Positions 26,765 through 35,447 of a DNA stretch of 64,000 nt are shown here, in pieces. The DNA is from Prochlorococcus sp. AG-402-L09. GTDB lineage: Bacteria; Cyanobacteriota; Cyanobacteriia; PCC-6307; Cyanobiaceae. The translations under genes were made by a program, and so were the position numbers. Under the pieces are notes generated by a model. That model did not search any database. It had not been told where the DNA came from and saw only the letters and a program-made list of their open reading frames with translations. The stretch is from contig QCIK01000008.1 in assembly GCA_003216715.1 (NCBI GenBank), positions 1 through 64,000 on the forward strand, in the 5' to 3' direction. Position 1 is the stretch's first letter, and each line of letters begins with the position of its first letter.

Positions 26765-29713
26765 TCAAGGTTTGTTTGGTGGATGTAATTCCAAAACTTT
26801 TTTTAGATAATTGCCTGTATGACTATTGGAATCTTTTGCCACTTCTTCGGGAGTTCCCATCGCAATAATCTCACCTCCTCGATCACCACCCTCCGGACCC
26901 ATATCAATAACCCAGTCTGAACATCTAATAACATCCAAATTATGCTCAATAACAATAATTGAGTTTCCTTTATCTACCAATCTCTGTATGACATCCATTA
27001 ATTTATGAACATCGTAAAAACTTAAACCAGTTGTCGGTTCATCAATTAAATAGAGAGTTTTACCAGTGGCTCTTCTAGATAACTCAGTAGCCAATTTTAC
27101 TCTTTGAGCTTCTCCTCCAGACAATGTTGGAGCGGGTTGACCAAGCTTAATGTATCCAAGACCAACATCTAAAAGTGTTCTTAATCGATCTGCAGCTTGA
27201 GGTATTGCTGAGAATACATCAACTGCTTGCTCAACAGTCATTTCTAGTACATCAGAAATAGAATAGTTTTTATATTTAACTTGTAATGTCTCTCGATTAA
27301 ACCGAGCTCCTTTACATACATCACATTGAACATAGACATCGGGAAGAAAATTCATCTCAATTACGTTAACACCCTGGCCACGACAGGCTTCGCATCTTCC
27401 ACCTTTAACATTGAAACTAAATTGCCCTGCTTGATATCCTCTGGCTTTTGCTTCGACAGAGGTGGCAAAAAGTTGGCGTATAGGGTCAAATGCACCTGTA
27501 TAAGTAGCCGTATTAGATCGTGGTGTTCTACCAATTGGAGATTGATCAATAACAATAACTTTATCAATAGATTTTATACCTTTAAGCTCTTTTAAACCTT
27601 TTGGAAAAGGAACTTTCAAGCCTAAAGAATGATTTAGAGCAGGATGGAGTAGTTCATTTATTAAAGTGCTTTTCCCACTTCCACTAACTCCAGTGACAGC
27701 AACTAATCTACCTAATGGAAAATCTACTGAAACATTTTTTAGATTATTTTTATCACAATCAATCAAGCGTAATTTTCTTTGTACTGAGTCTCTTCTACTA
27801 GCAGGAGTAGGAATAGATGAGCGCCCGCTAAGATAAGCACCAGTCAATGACTCTTTTGCAGTCAACAAGCTATCTAGAGTTCCTTCAGCGATAATTTCAC
27901 CTCCATGCACACCAGCACCTGGGCCTATATCAACTAAATGATCAGCAGATCTTATAGTATCTTCATCATGTTCAACAACAACTAAAGTATTACCTAAATC
28001 ACGTAGTTTTTTTAATGTAGATAATAATCGATCATTATCTCTTTGATGAAGTCCAATACTAGGTTCATCTAAAACATACAGAACTCCTGTTAAGCCTGCA
28101 CCTATTTGCGTAGCAAGTCGTATTCTTTGAGCCTCCCCCCCCGATAACGTCATTGCAGGTCTATCTAGAGTTAAATAATCAAGTCCGACATCCAAAAGAA
28201 ATTGAAGACGTAATCTAATTTCTTTTAAAACTAATTCCCCAATCTTTTGTTGTTTATTGGAAAGTAATTGCTTTGAATTTTTTGATGTCTCTAGACCCAT
28301 TAAATTCTCAACACTCTGAAGTGTGGTAGACACACTTGATGAGGTGAGATCAGTTATTGCAAAAGGTCCAAGTTTTACAGCAAGGGCTTCAGGACGTAAT
28401 CTTTTTCCATGACAGCTTGCACAAGGAACTAATTCAAGATATTTTTCTAACTTTTGACGAACAGCTTCACCATTCGCGTCTTGTAACTGTCTCTCTAAAA
28501 TAGGTAAAATACCTTCAAAAGGTCTTTTAAATCCAGAATCTTGTTTATATCTACTATCTACCTTTATTAAAATAGGTTCTTTACTACCATTTAATAAAAT
28601 ATTTTTTTGCTCTTCTTTTAAATCTTTCCAAGGGGTTTTTATCTCAAAACCAAAGGCCTCGCCAACTGAAAATAATAATGAAAAATAATATGAATTGTCC
28701 TTATCACTCCATGGTGCAACAGCAGCATAAACCGGTAGAGATGGATCAGGTACAACTCTCTCACAAGTAAATTTTTTTAAATGACCAAGACCATGGCAAT
28801 CAGGACAAGCACCATATGGACTATTAAATGAGAACAACCTTGGAGATAATTCTTCAATTACCGCCCCATGTACTGGGCAGGCAAAATTTTCAGAAAATAA
28901 TCTTTCTCTATCAATACCTTTAGGAAGTTCTTCATTCTTTTTAGGTACTGCTTCGACTATTGCCAAACCATCTCCCCTTTTCAAAGTTGTGCTTAATGAA
29001 TCAGTTAATCTTTCTTCAATACCCTCTCTCGCTATCAACCTATCAACTACTACCTCAATAGAATGAACTTGATTTTTATCTAATTCAATATTATCTGCCA
29101 ATTCTCTAACCTCTTTGTTAATTCTGACTCGAACAAATCCTTCTGCAGCAAGTCCAGACAACAATTTTGAATGTGTTCCTTTTTTACCTCTAACAACTGG
29201 TGCAAGTAATTGATATCGAGTTCCATCTGGAAGAGTCTTAATTTGATCAACCATTTCATCAATACTTTGAGGCTTAATTGGCCTAGAACACTCTGGACAA
29301 TGAGGTTCACCAGCTCTGCCAAAAAGCAAACGAAAATAATCTTGTATTTCCGTAACGGTTCCAACTGTTGAGCGAGGATTATGACTTGTTGATTTTTGAT
29401 CAATAGAAATTGCCGGAGATAAACCTTCAATTGAATCAACATCGGGTTTATCAACCTGTCCTAAAAATTGTCTTGCATAAGCAGACAAGCTCTCAACATA
29501 TCTCCTTTGTCCTTCAGCAAAAATAGTATCAAAAGCTAGTGAACTTTTACCACTTCCACTAACGCCTGTGAAAACTACCAATTTATTTCTTGGAATTGAT
29601 AAATCAACATTTTTTAAATTATGTTGCCTTGCACCACGAATAGTTATGACTTCTTCACTGGAAGAACCAATATTTAATGTCTTCTTTTTAGAATTAGATT
29701 TTGGACTTCCCAT
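26765..29713 (-). CDS. uvrA: Excinuclease ABC subunit A
   Basis: Damage-recognition ATPase of nucleotide excision repair, acting with UvrB. 982 residues. It has two ABC ATPase halves, each with a Walker A loop (GVSGSGKSSLAFDTIFAEG near the start and GVSGSGKSTLINELLHP in the second half) and a signature TLSGGEAQRIRLATQIG or TLSGGEAQRVKLATELS, plus VLDEPSIGLHQRDNDRL and LIDEPTTGLSFYDVHKLM. Zinc modules are seen as CPDCHGLG with preceding CPVHG, and as CEACRGQG followed by CDVCKG. A UvrB-binding region follows the first ATPase. It lies 44 bases downstream of recN on the same strand, probably one repair transcript. Confidence 0.98.
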   Translation of the reverse strand: MGSPKSNSKKKTLNIGSSSEEVITIRGARQHNLKNVDLSIPRNKLVVFTGVSGSGKSSLAFDTIFAEGQRRYVESLSAYARQFLGQVDKPDVDSIEGLSPAISIDQKSTSHNPRSTVGTVTEIQDYFRLLFGRAGEPHCPECSRPIKPQSIDEMVDQIKTLPDGTRYQLLAPVVRGKKGTHSKLLSGLAAEGFVRVRINKEVRELADNIELDKNQVHSIEVVVDRLIAREGIEERLTDSLSTTLKRGDGLAIVEAVPKKNEELPKGIDRERLFSENFACPVHGAVIEELSPRLFSFNSPYGACPDCHGLGHLKKFTCERVVPDPSLPVYAAVAPWSDKDNSYYFSLLFSVGEAFGFEIKTPWKDLKEEQKNILLNGSKEPILIKVDSRYKQDSGFKRPFEGILPILERQLQDANGEAVRQKLEKYLELVPCASCHGKRLRPEALAVKLGPFAITDLTSSSVSTTLQSVENLMGLETSKNSKQLLSNKQQKIGELVLKEIRLRLQFLLDVGLDYLTLDRPAMTLSGGEAQRIRLATQIGAGLTGVLYVLDEPSIGLHQRDNDRLLSTLKKLRDLGNTLVVVEHDEDTIRSADHLVDIGPGAGVHGGEIIAEGTLDSLLTAKESLTGAYLSGRSSIPTPASRRDSVQRKLRLIDCDKNNLKNVSVDFPLGRLVAVTGVSGSGKSTLINELLHPALNHSLGLKVPFPKGLKELKGIKSIDKVIVIDQSPIGRTPRSNTATYTGAFDPIRQLFATSVEAKARGYQAGQFSFNVKGGRCEACRGQGVNVIEMNFLPDVYVQCDVCKGARFNRETLQVKYKNYSISDVLEMTVEQAVDVFSAIPQAADRLRTLLDVGLGYIKLGQPAPTLSGGEAQRVKLATELSRRATGKTLYLIDEPTTGLSFYDVHKLMDVIQRLVDKGNSIIVIEHNLDVIRCSDWVIDMGPEGGDRGGEIIAMGTPEEVAKDSNSHTGNYLKKVLELHPPNKP

Positions 29714-29757
29714 TAGGGAAAAATATTAATAGTTAATTGTATAAAAAAATATGCTCA

Positions 29758-31443
29758 TCATGCAGCTTTGTGTTCCAGCAAGCTCGCCGCATAAGCATTA
29801 GCTTCGACTATTTCACCACCAGCCAAGAGAGCCAATTCCCTCTGCCTATCTGGCTTTTCCTTTAAATTCGTGACAATGGACTTTGTATCACCATCAAAAA
29901 CCTTCTTTTTTAAAGAAAAATGATTATCAGCAAATGCTGCAATTAAAGGTTGATGTGTCACGCAAAAAACTTGTCGTTGATTTGCCAATTCACGAAGCAA
30001 ATTAGCTACGTAACTACTAACTGAACCGCTTACACCCGTATCTATTTCATCAAAGATCAATAGATTAGAATGATCAAATGAAGAAAAAATTGCCTTTATT
30101 GCTAGAAGAATCCTAGATTTTTCACCACCAGAGGCTGTTTCTTCAAGAGGTGCTAAAGGAAGACCTGGATTTGCTGAAAACATAAAATTAACTTTATCAA
30201 TTCCATTAATTGTTGGTTCACATTCTTCAAAAACAACTTTAAAACGAACATTAGGAATACCTAATTTTTTCAAACTCCAAATCAATTTTTCTTCAAGTTG
30301 TGAAGCAACAGTTTTTCTCATCGTGGATAAATCTTGATTAGATTTGTCTCTTATAATTCTTTTTTGATTTTCAGAAGAAATAAGTTCGTTAATATTATTA
30401 AAACTATCCTGAGAAGATAAATAATTAATTAACTCATTTTTATAGCTTATAAGGTCTGGTATATTTCTATGATATTTTTTTTGATAAAATTTGAGTGTAG
30501 ACAATCTAACTTGTAAATCATTCAAAAAAGATGGATTAATATCTAATGTTTTTTCGTAATCATTAATCTGATAAATTAAATCATTAAGATTATTAGTTAA
30601 AGTATAAAAATTATCAAAAATTGGTTCTAAAGAAGAATCAATTTGAGACAAGGATTTTAATTCATTCATACAAAAATTAGTATGATCTAATATTGATGGA
30701 TATTCGTCTAAGCTTTCATTTAAACGAATCAACAAAGATTTAACTCCTTCTTTTAATCTTAGAAGATTTGATAAACGATTCTGGTCAATTTCTAACTTAT
30801 TTTGCTCGTTAGGATCTTCTAATCCTAACTTTTCTAAATCTTGGTATATATATTGCATTTCTTCAAACTTTTTTTTAGAATCAGATATTCTATCTTGCGC
30901 TTGCTTTAGCATACAATCAGATTCATGCCATATCCTCCAATCTTGATTTACTTTCGTAATAGATTCTTGAATTTTTATTAAACCTAAAGAATCTAATAAT
31001 TTTAATTGATGCAATGACTGATTTAAAATATAAGTATCTCCTTGTAAAGTAAAATCAAGCAAAAGTGATCTTAACTCTGATATTTGATCTCTATTAACTA
31101 ATACACCATTAATTCTGAATCTAGATTTATATTTATCTTCTTTTAAACGCCATTCTCTAGTAACAATTAATTCTTCTTCAACATCAAATTCTTGATCAAT
31201 TAACCAATCTTTTGTTGTTTGCAAAACAGAGAAAACACCCTCAATCGAAGAAAAAGCAGCTCCTTTTGATACCAATCGATTATCTAAATTTGTTTTTTTA
31301 TGCGCTAACAAAGCATTTAATGTATCAATAAATATTGATTTACCTGAACCAGTCTGCCCAGTAAAAACAGTAAATCCCCTATCGAAGTCGATCTCTAAGT
31401 TTCCAAATAGAGCTATGTTCTGAAAACGTAAGCTGTTTAGCAT
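29758..31443 (-). CDS. recN: DNA repair protein RecN
   Basis: SMC-like ATPase of double-strand-break repair. 561 residues, the usual length. The N-terminal head is LNSLRFQNIALFGNLEIDFD with Walker A GQTGSGKSIFIDTL. A long coiled-coil middle (about 150-370) is rich in Glu, Lys, Asn and Leu. The C-terminal head has the ABC signature ETASGGEKSRILLAIKAIFS and Walker B LLIFDEIDTGVSGSVSSYVA, then FCVTHQPLIAAFADNHF. Starts at ATG, divergent from the UbiB-like kinase gene (76 bases). I looked for a LexA-type operator in that gap and found none convincing. Confidence 0.97.
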   Translation of the reverse strand: MLNSLRFQNIALFGNLEIDFDRGFTVFTGQTGSGKSIFIDTLNALLAHKKTNLDNRLVSKGAAFSSIEGVFSVLQTTKDWLIDQEFDVEEELIVTREWRLKEDKYKSRFRINGVLVNRDQISELRSLLLDFTLQGDTYILNQSLHQLKLLDSLGLIKIQESITKVNQDWRIWHESDCMLKQAQDRISDSKKKFEEMQYIYQDLEKLGLEDPNEQNKLEIDQNRLSNLLRLKEGVKSLLIRLNESLDEYPSILDHTNFCMNELKSLSQIDSSLEPIFDNFYTLTNNLNDLIYQINDYEKTLDINPSFLNDLQVRLSTLKFYQKKYHRNIPDLISYKNELINYLSSQDSFNNINELISSENQKRIIRDKSNQDLSTMRKTVASQLEEKLIWSLKKLGIPNVRFKVVFEECEPTINGIDKVNFMFSANPGLPLAPLEETASGGEKSRILLAIKAIFSSFDHSNLLIFDEIDTGVSGSVSSYVANLLRELANQRQVFCVTHQPLIAAFADNHFSLKKKVFDGDTKSIVTNLKEKPDRQRELALLAGGEIVEANAYAASLLEHKAA

Positions 31444-31519
31444 AATTCAAAGCAATCAAAAAGACGCAAACTAGGCGTAAAATCAATTAGAAGAGTAGTA
31501 GAACTTTGCCATACTAAAA

Positions 31520-33379
31520 ATGGCCGAAGAATTAAGTGATTTTATTGAAGCCTCAGGTCTACTTGAGTATGACCCGGTAGCTATTGACTCAATCTACAAA
31601 AGAAATCCAATTCGTCTACTTCGCAGACTTTGGCAGACACTTTTACCGATTGGATTATTTTTACTTGGCGTTGGTTGGGAAAAGTTAATTGGTTCATTGG
31701 AGAAAAAAGAAAGAAAAACTTTTAGAGCCAAAGAATTTACAAAACTACTTGTAGATTTGGGACCTGCATTCATAAAAGCTGGACAAGCACTATCTACTAG
31801 ACCAGATATAGTTCCGCCAATAGTTTTAGAGGAATTAGCACAACTTCAGGACCAGCTACCAGGCTTTCAGAGCGAACTTGCAATGGCATGTATTGAAGAG
31901 GATTTAGAGGATAAAATAAAAAATATTTTTACAACAATAGATAAAGAACCAATTTCCGCAGCATCTCTTGGTCAGGTTCATAAAGCAATACTAAAAAGTG
32001 GTGAACAGGTTGCCGTTAAAGTTCAAAGACCAGGTTTAAGAGAACAAATTACTTTAGATTTATATATAGTGAGAAATATAGCTATATGGTTTAAAAATAA
32101 TATCGGAATTATTAGAAGCGATCTAGTAGCATTAATTGATGAGCTAGGGAAAAGAATTTTTGAAGAAATGGATTATATAAATGAAGCCAATAACGCAGAA
32201 AAGTTTAAATTACTACATAGTAAAAATAATAAAATCGCTGTTCCAAAAATCTACAGAAAAGCCACAAGCAGAAGAGTTCTAACAATGGAATGGATAGATG
32301 GAATAAAATTAACAAACATACAAGCTGTTAAAGAATTAGGAATTGATCCAAATGAGATGATTGAAATTGGCGTAAGTTGTAGCCTTCAACAACTAATAGA
32401 ACATGGATTTTTTCACGCAGATCCTCATCCAGGAAATATTTTAGCCATGAAAGATGGTCGATTATGTTATTTAGACTTTGGTATGATGAGTGATATTACA
32501 AAACAATCAAGAATTGGTTTAATCAGCGCAGTTGTGCATCTTGTAAATAGAAGATTTGACAAACTTTCCTATGATTTTGTTCAATTAGGCTTCCTCTCCG
32601 AAGAAGTAGACTTAAAACCAATAGCGCCTGCTTTTGAAAGTGTTTTTACTACCGCTTTAGAAATAGGAGTTAACAAGATGGACTTCAAGGCTGTAACAGA
32701 TGATATGTCAGGTATTATGTATAAATTTCCTTTTAAATTACCACCATATTACGCGTTAATTATCAGATCTTTAATTACTTTGGAAGGAATAGCACTTAGC
32801 GTAGATCCAAATTTTAAAATACTTGGAGCGGCTTACCCTTATTTTGCAAGAAGATTGATGGAAGATGAAAATCCAGAACTAAGAAATAGTTTAAAAGAAA
32901 TGCTTTTTGATGAAAATAATTTGAAATTAGAAAGATTAGATGACTTGATTTCAAGTGCAACAAAAGAAAAAGAATTGGATAGTGGTAAAATTTTAGATCA
33001 AACAATTGATTTCTTGTTTTCAGAGAAAGGTTTCATTCTAAGAAATGAATTAGTAAATATTCTAGCTACAAAGATTGACTCAATTGGATGGAAAACATTA
33101 ATAAAGATAAATAATAGACTTCCGTTAAAAATAAAATCAAAAACTATAGAAAAATCATCAAAAATATATACTAATAAAAGTTTAAATATAAATTCAATAA
33201 AAAAAATGTTTAACGTTTCCAAAATGAAGCCTGGTTTTAAAAGAAATATAATTTTCAAAAAATTACCTAAAATCCTAATTACTAAAGATACTTATCAAAT
33301 GGGTTTTCGAGTTGTGAAAAAAACTTCTGAAAAAGGTATAGTAAGATTAGTTAAAGTTGCTGCTGGTGTTGATCAATAA
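31520..33379 (+). CDS. UbiB/AarF/ABC1-family atypical kinase
   Basis: Protein-kinase-like ATPase family implicated in quinone (in cyanobacteria plastoquinone or tocopherol) metabolism. 619 residues. Family hallmarks in order: the KxGQ motif in FIKAGQALSTRPDIVPP, the Ala-rich loop replacing the kinase P-loop (AASLGQVHKA), the invariant lysine in VAVKVQRPGLREQ, EEMDYINEANNAEKF, the catalytic loop FFHADPHPGNIL and the DFG-like LDFGMMSDITKQSR. The last 100 residues are Lys/Asn/Ile-rich and poorly structured. One N-terminal hydrophobic stretch (LLPIGLFLLGVGW) may anchor it. The next gene starts at the very next base. Confidence 0.94.
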   Translation: MAEELSDFIEASGLLEYDPVAIDSIYKRNPIRLLRRLWQTLLPIGLFLLGVGWEKLIGSLEKKERKTFRAKEFTKLLVDLGPAFIKAGQALSTRPDIVPPIVLEELAQLQDQLPGFQSELAMACIEEDLEDKIKNIFTTIDKEPISAASLGQVHKAILKSGEQVAVKVQRPGLREQITLDLYIVRNIAIWFKNNIGIIRSDLVALIDELGKRIFEEMDYINEANNAEKFKLLHSKNNKIAVPKIYRKATSRRVLTMEWIDGIKLTNIQAVKELGIDPNEMIEIGVSCSLQQLIEHGFFHADPHPGNILAMKDGRLCYLDFGMMSDITKQSRIGLISAVVHLVNRRFDKLSYDFVQLGFLSEEVDLKPIAPAFESVFTTALEIGVNKMDFKAVTDDMSGIMYKFPFKLPPYYALIIRSLITLEGIALSVDPNFKILGAAYPYFARRLMEDENPELRNSLKEMLFDENNLKLERLDDLISSATKEKELDSGKILDQTIDFLFSEKGFILRNELVNILATKIDSIGWKTLIKINNRLPLKIKSKTIEKSSKIYTNKSLNINSIKKMFNVSKMKPGFKRNIIFKKLPKILITKDTYQMGFRVVKKTSEKGIVRLVKVAAGVDQ

Positions 33380-33940
33380 ATGAATTTAAAAAATAACCTT
33401 ATTTTATTTATAATATTATTTTTAATTCCAACATCTAAAGCAGCAGAAACAATACATCTTTATAAAGGTACTTTTAGTAGATCAATAAATATAAATGAAC
33501 TTTATAATTTTAAAAAAACAAAAATCGCCAGCAATAAATTAAGAAACCTCATAAAAATTACCAATCAAAAGGAAAAAGAACTTCACAAGGTTTTATCTTA
33601 TAAAATAGAGATACCCGTAAAAGCTAGCAGTAAATTATTGAATAGTAAAATAGGTGAGGTTTTTTTAAGCAGACTCACTAAAATTATTCATCCACATAAA
33701 ATTTCCAATAAGAAATTAAGTGCAAAGTCTATAAGATCTGGAATTATCTTAAGTTCTTATAACAACAATCAAAAAATTAATCTAATAGATTTTTTCAAAG
33801 CATATCCAAATAAAAATATTGCCATTAATCTAAATGCCTTGAATAAAACCTTTAAAAAAGTAGACTCATTAAAAGATTTAATTGAATTCTACTCAGATTC
33901 GCCTTTTAAAAAACTTAAAGATGGAAGGTCTAGCAATTAG
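33380..33940 (+). CDS. Secreted DUF1400-domain protein without hydrolase domain
   Basis: 186 residues. An N-terminal signal peptide ([20 protein letters not shown], cut probably after the alanine at 20-21) is followed by [20 protein letters not shown] and [20 protein letters not shown], which match DUF1400. This is the N-terminal module that precedes an alpha/beta-hydrolase domain in larger cyanobacterial proteins. No GxSxG nucleophile or catalytic histidine region follows, so this is the module alone. The ATG immediately follows the UbiB-like stop (TAAATG), so translation is coupled. A periplasmic or lumenal location is inferred; function unknown. Confidence 0.75.
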   Translation: MNLKNNLILFIILFLIPTSKAAETIHLYKGTFSRSININELYNFKKTKIASNKLRNLIKITNQKEKELHKVLSYKIEIPVKASSKLLNSKIGEVFLSRLTKIIHPHKISNKKLSAKSIRSGIILSSYNNNQKINLIDFFKAYPNKNIAINLNALNKTFKKVDSLKDLIEFYSDSPFKKLKDGRSSN

Positions 33941-33966
33941 ATTGTTTAAAAATACTTGAAGAAAAA

Positions 33967-35073
33967 GTGGCATTTTCGCAAAAATTTAAACAACTTTTCA
34001 CTTCTAGTCCCAAAAAAAATAATTGGGAAGGTCTTATAGAAGCATACAAACCCTGGTTACCCATAACAAAAAAAACACCAATTATCACGTTAAAGGAGGG
34101 TGCAACTCCTTTAATAGAAGTAAAATCAATATCTGATCGAATAGGAAAAGGGGTAAAAGTATATGTCAAATACGATGGACTGAATCCAACAGGATCATTT
34201 AAAGATAGAGGAATGACAATGGCAATAAGTAAAGCAAAAGAATCTGGTTGTGAAGCCGTCATTTGCGCAAGTACAGGCAACACCTCAGCATCTGCAGCTG
34301 CCTACGCAAGGAAAGGAGGCATGAGAGCCTTTGTGATTATTCCAGACGGTTATGTAGCTCAAGGAAAACTAGCTCAAGCATTAGTTTACGGAGCAGAAGT
34401 ATTAGCAATTAAAGGAAATTTTGATAAAGCATTAGATATTGTTAGGGATTTATCAAACAAATATCCAATAACTTTAGTTAATTCTGTTAACCCTTATAGA
34501 TTACAAGGCCAAAAAACAGCCGCTTTTGAAATAATCGAAAATCTTGGAAACGCACCTGATTGGTTGTGTATTCCAATGGGAAATGCTGGTAATATAAGTG
34601 CTTATTGGATGGGGTTTAAGGAATTTTTTAAAGCTAATAAATCTACACATCTGCCTAAAATGATGGGATTTCAAGCAAGTGGTTCTGCACCGTTAGTAGA
34701 AGGTAAAATCATTAGCAATCCAGAAACAATTGCTACAGCTATAAGAATTGGTAATCCTGTAAATAAAGAAAAAGCTCTTCGAGTAAGAGAAGAAAGCAAT
34801 GGTAAATTTTCTTCTTTAACGGATTCTGAAATAATAGACGCCTATAAAATTCTTGGTCGAGAAGAAGGTATTTTTTGCGAGCCTGCCAGTGCAGCATCAG
34901 TTGCTGGCTTACTAAAAATAAAAGATGAAGTCCCAAAAAACACTACTGTCGTATGTGTTCTGACTGGTAATGGATTAAAAGATCCTGATTGTGCAATAAA
35001 TAATAATGATTCTATTTTTCATACCGGTGTAGACGCGGATCTAAATTCAATAACAAAAAAAATTGGGTTTTAA
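33967..35073 (+). CDS. thrC: Threonine synthase
   Basis: PLP enzyme converting O-phosphohomoserine to threonine. 368 residues, the short class common in cyanobacteria and actinobacteria. The PLP lysine is in [20 protein letters not shown]. Other signatures: [20 protein letters not shown] (phosphate/substrate loop), [40 protein letters not shown] (PLP-phosphate glycine loop) and [18 protein letters not shown] near the end. The start is GTG at 33967; an ATG is not available before the conserved sequence. It is the last gene before the origin, reading toward it on the same strand as dnaN. Confidence 0.96.
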   Translation: MAFSQKFKQLFTSSPKKNNWEGLIEAYKPWLPITKKTPIITLKEGATPLIEVKSISDRIGKGVKVYVKYDGLNPTGSFKDRGMTMAISKAKESGCEAVICASTGNTSASAAAYARKGGMRAFVIIPDGYVAQGKLAQALVYGAEVLAIKGNFDKALDIVRDLSNKYPITLVNSVNPYRLQGQKTAAFEIIENLGNAPDWLCIPMGNAGNISAYWMGFKEFFKANKSTHLPKMMGFQASGSAPLVEGKIISNPETIATAIRIGNPVNKEKALRVREESNGKFSSLTDSEIIDAYKILGREEGIFCEPASAASVAGLLKIKDEVPKNTTVVCVLTGNGLKDPDCAINNNDSIFHTGVDADLNSITKKIGF

Positions 35074-35136
35074 AGATATATAAGAAACCAAAAAAAAAAG
35101 TGTCTGTTGAATACGTTTTTATTTATGTATTTTTTA

Positions 35137-35145
35137 TGTGGAAAA
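35137..35145 (-). promoter_or_regulatory. DnaA box 1
   Basis: TGTGGAAAA on the plus strand, i.e. TTTTCCACA on the minus strand. An exact cyanobacterial-type DnaA box, it is the left arm of a symmetric pair with the box at 35178, centred on a palindrome at 35161. Confidence 0.85.
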
Positions 35146-35152
35146 AATATGG

Positions 35153-35169
35153 AAAGAATTAAATTCTTT
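35153..35169. repeat. Perfect 8-base palindrome at the centre of the origin
   Basis: AAAGAATT and AATTCTTT flank a single A at 35161. The palindrome centre coincides within half a base with the midpoint of the two flanking exact DnaA boxes, so the dyad covers about 50 bases. Confidence 0.85.
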
Positions 35170-35177
35170 TTTCTTTC

Positions 35178-35186
35178 TTTTCCACA
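35178..35186 (+). promoter_or_regulatory. DnaA box 2
   Basis: TTTTCCACA, an exact match on the plus strand. It forms the right arm of the inverted pair with the box at 35137. A weaker TTTCCACT follows in opposite orientation at 35199-35207, and TTATCCACT at 35216-35224. Confidence 0.85.
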
Positions 35187-35235
35187 CTTTTAAGAATCAG
35201 TGGAAAGTTACTTTTTTATCCACTCTTAAAAAAAT

Positions 35236-35244
35236 TTTTCCACA
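35236..35244 (+). promoter_or_regulatory. DnaA box 3
   Basis: TTTTCCACA, an exact match on the plus strand, in the same orientation as box 2 and 58 bases from it. It is followed by the AT-rich stretch before 35290. Confidence 0.85.
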
Positions 35245-35447
35245 AGCAAAAATTAAATTTTTCTAGCGAGAGACTACTTTTTTTTTAATAACCACAAAAA
35301 CCACAAGTCCTTCTACTACTGATTAATTTCATATAAAGAATTAAGAAATATAATAGAAGTTAAAAATTTTGTTTTTTTTAACGGTATTGCCTTTTTGAAA
35401 TAGCTATGAAATTCTTATATCAGTGGATTTTTATTTGAAATAACGGG

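Larger units (their letters stand above)
35074..35447. other. oriC: Chromosomal replication origin (oriC) between thrC and dnaN
   Basis: The only gene-free stretch over 300 bases in the window. It is extremely AT-rich, with many A and T tracts that could serve as the unwinding element (for example 35225-35290 and 35360-35400). It contains three exact TTTTCCACA boxes, the DnaA box form used in cyanobacteria: 35137-35145 (minus), 35178-35186 (plus) and 35236-35244 (plus). Near matches are at 35199-35207 (minus), 35216-35224 (TTATCCACT, plus) and 35422-35427 (minus). Two CCACA cores without the T tract lie at 35291-35305. Position next to dnaN is typical of Prochlorococcus origins. No tRNA or ORF was seen inside. 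Confidence 0.88.

Noticed and set aside
31444-31519. Possible LexA operator in the recN/UbiB-like intergenic gap (AGTA ... TACT)
   Set aside because: Half-sites are only four bases with a 12-base spacer and do not match the known cyanobacterial LexA box.
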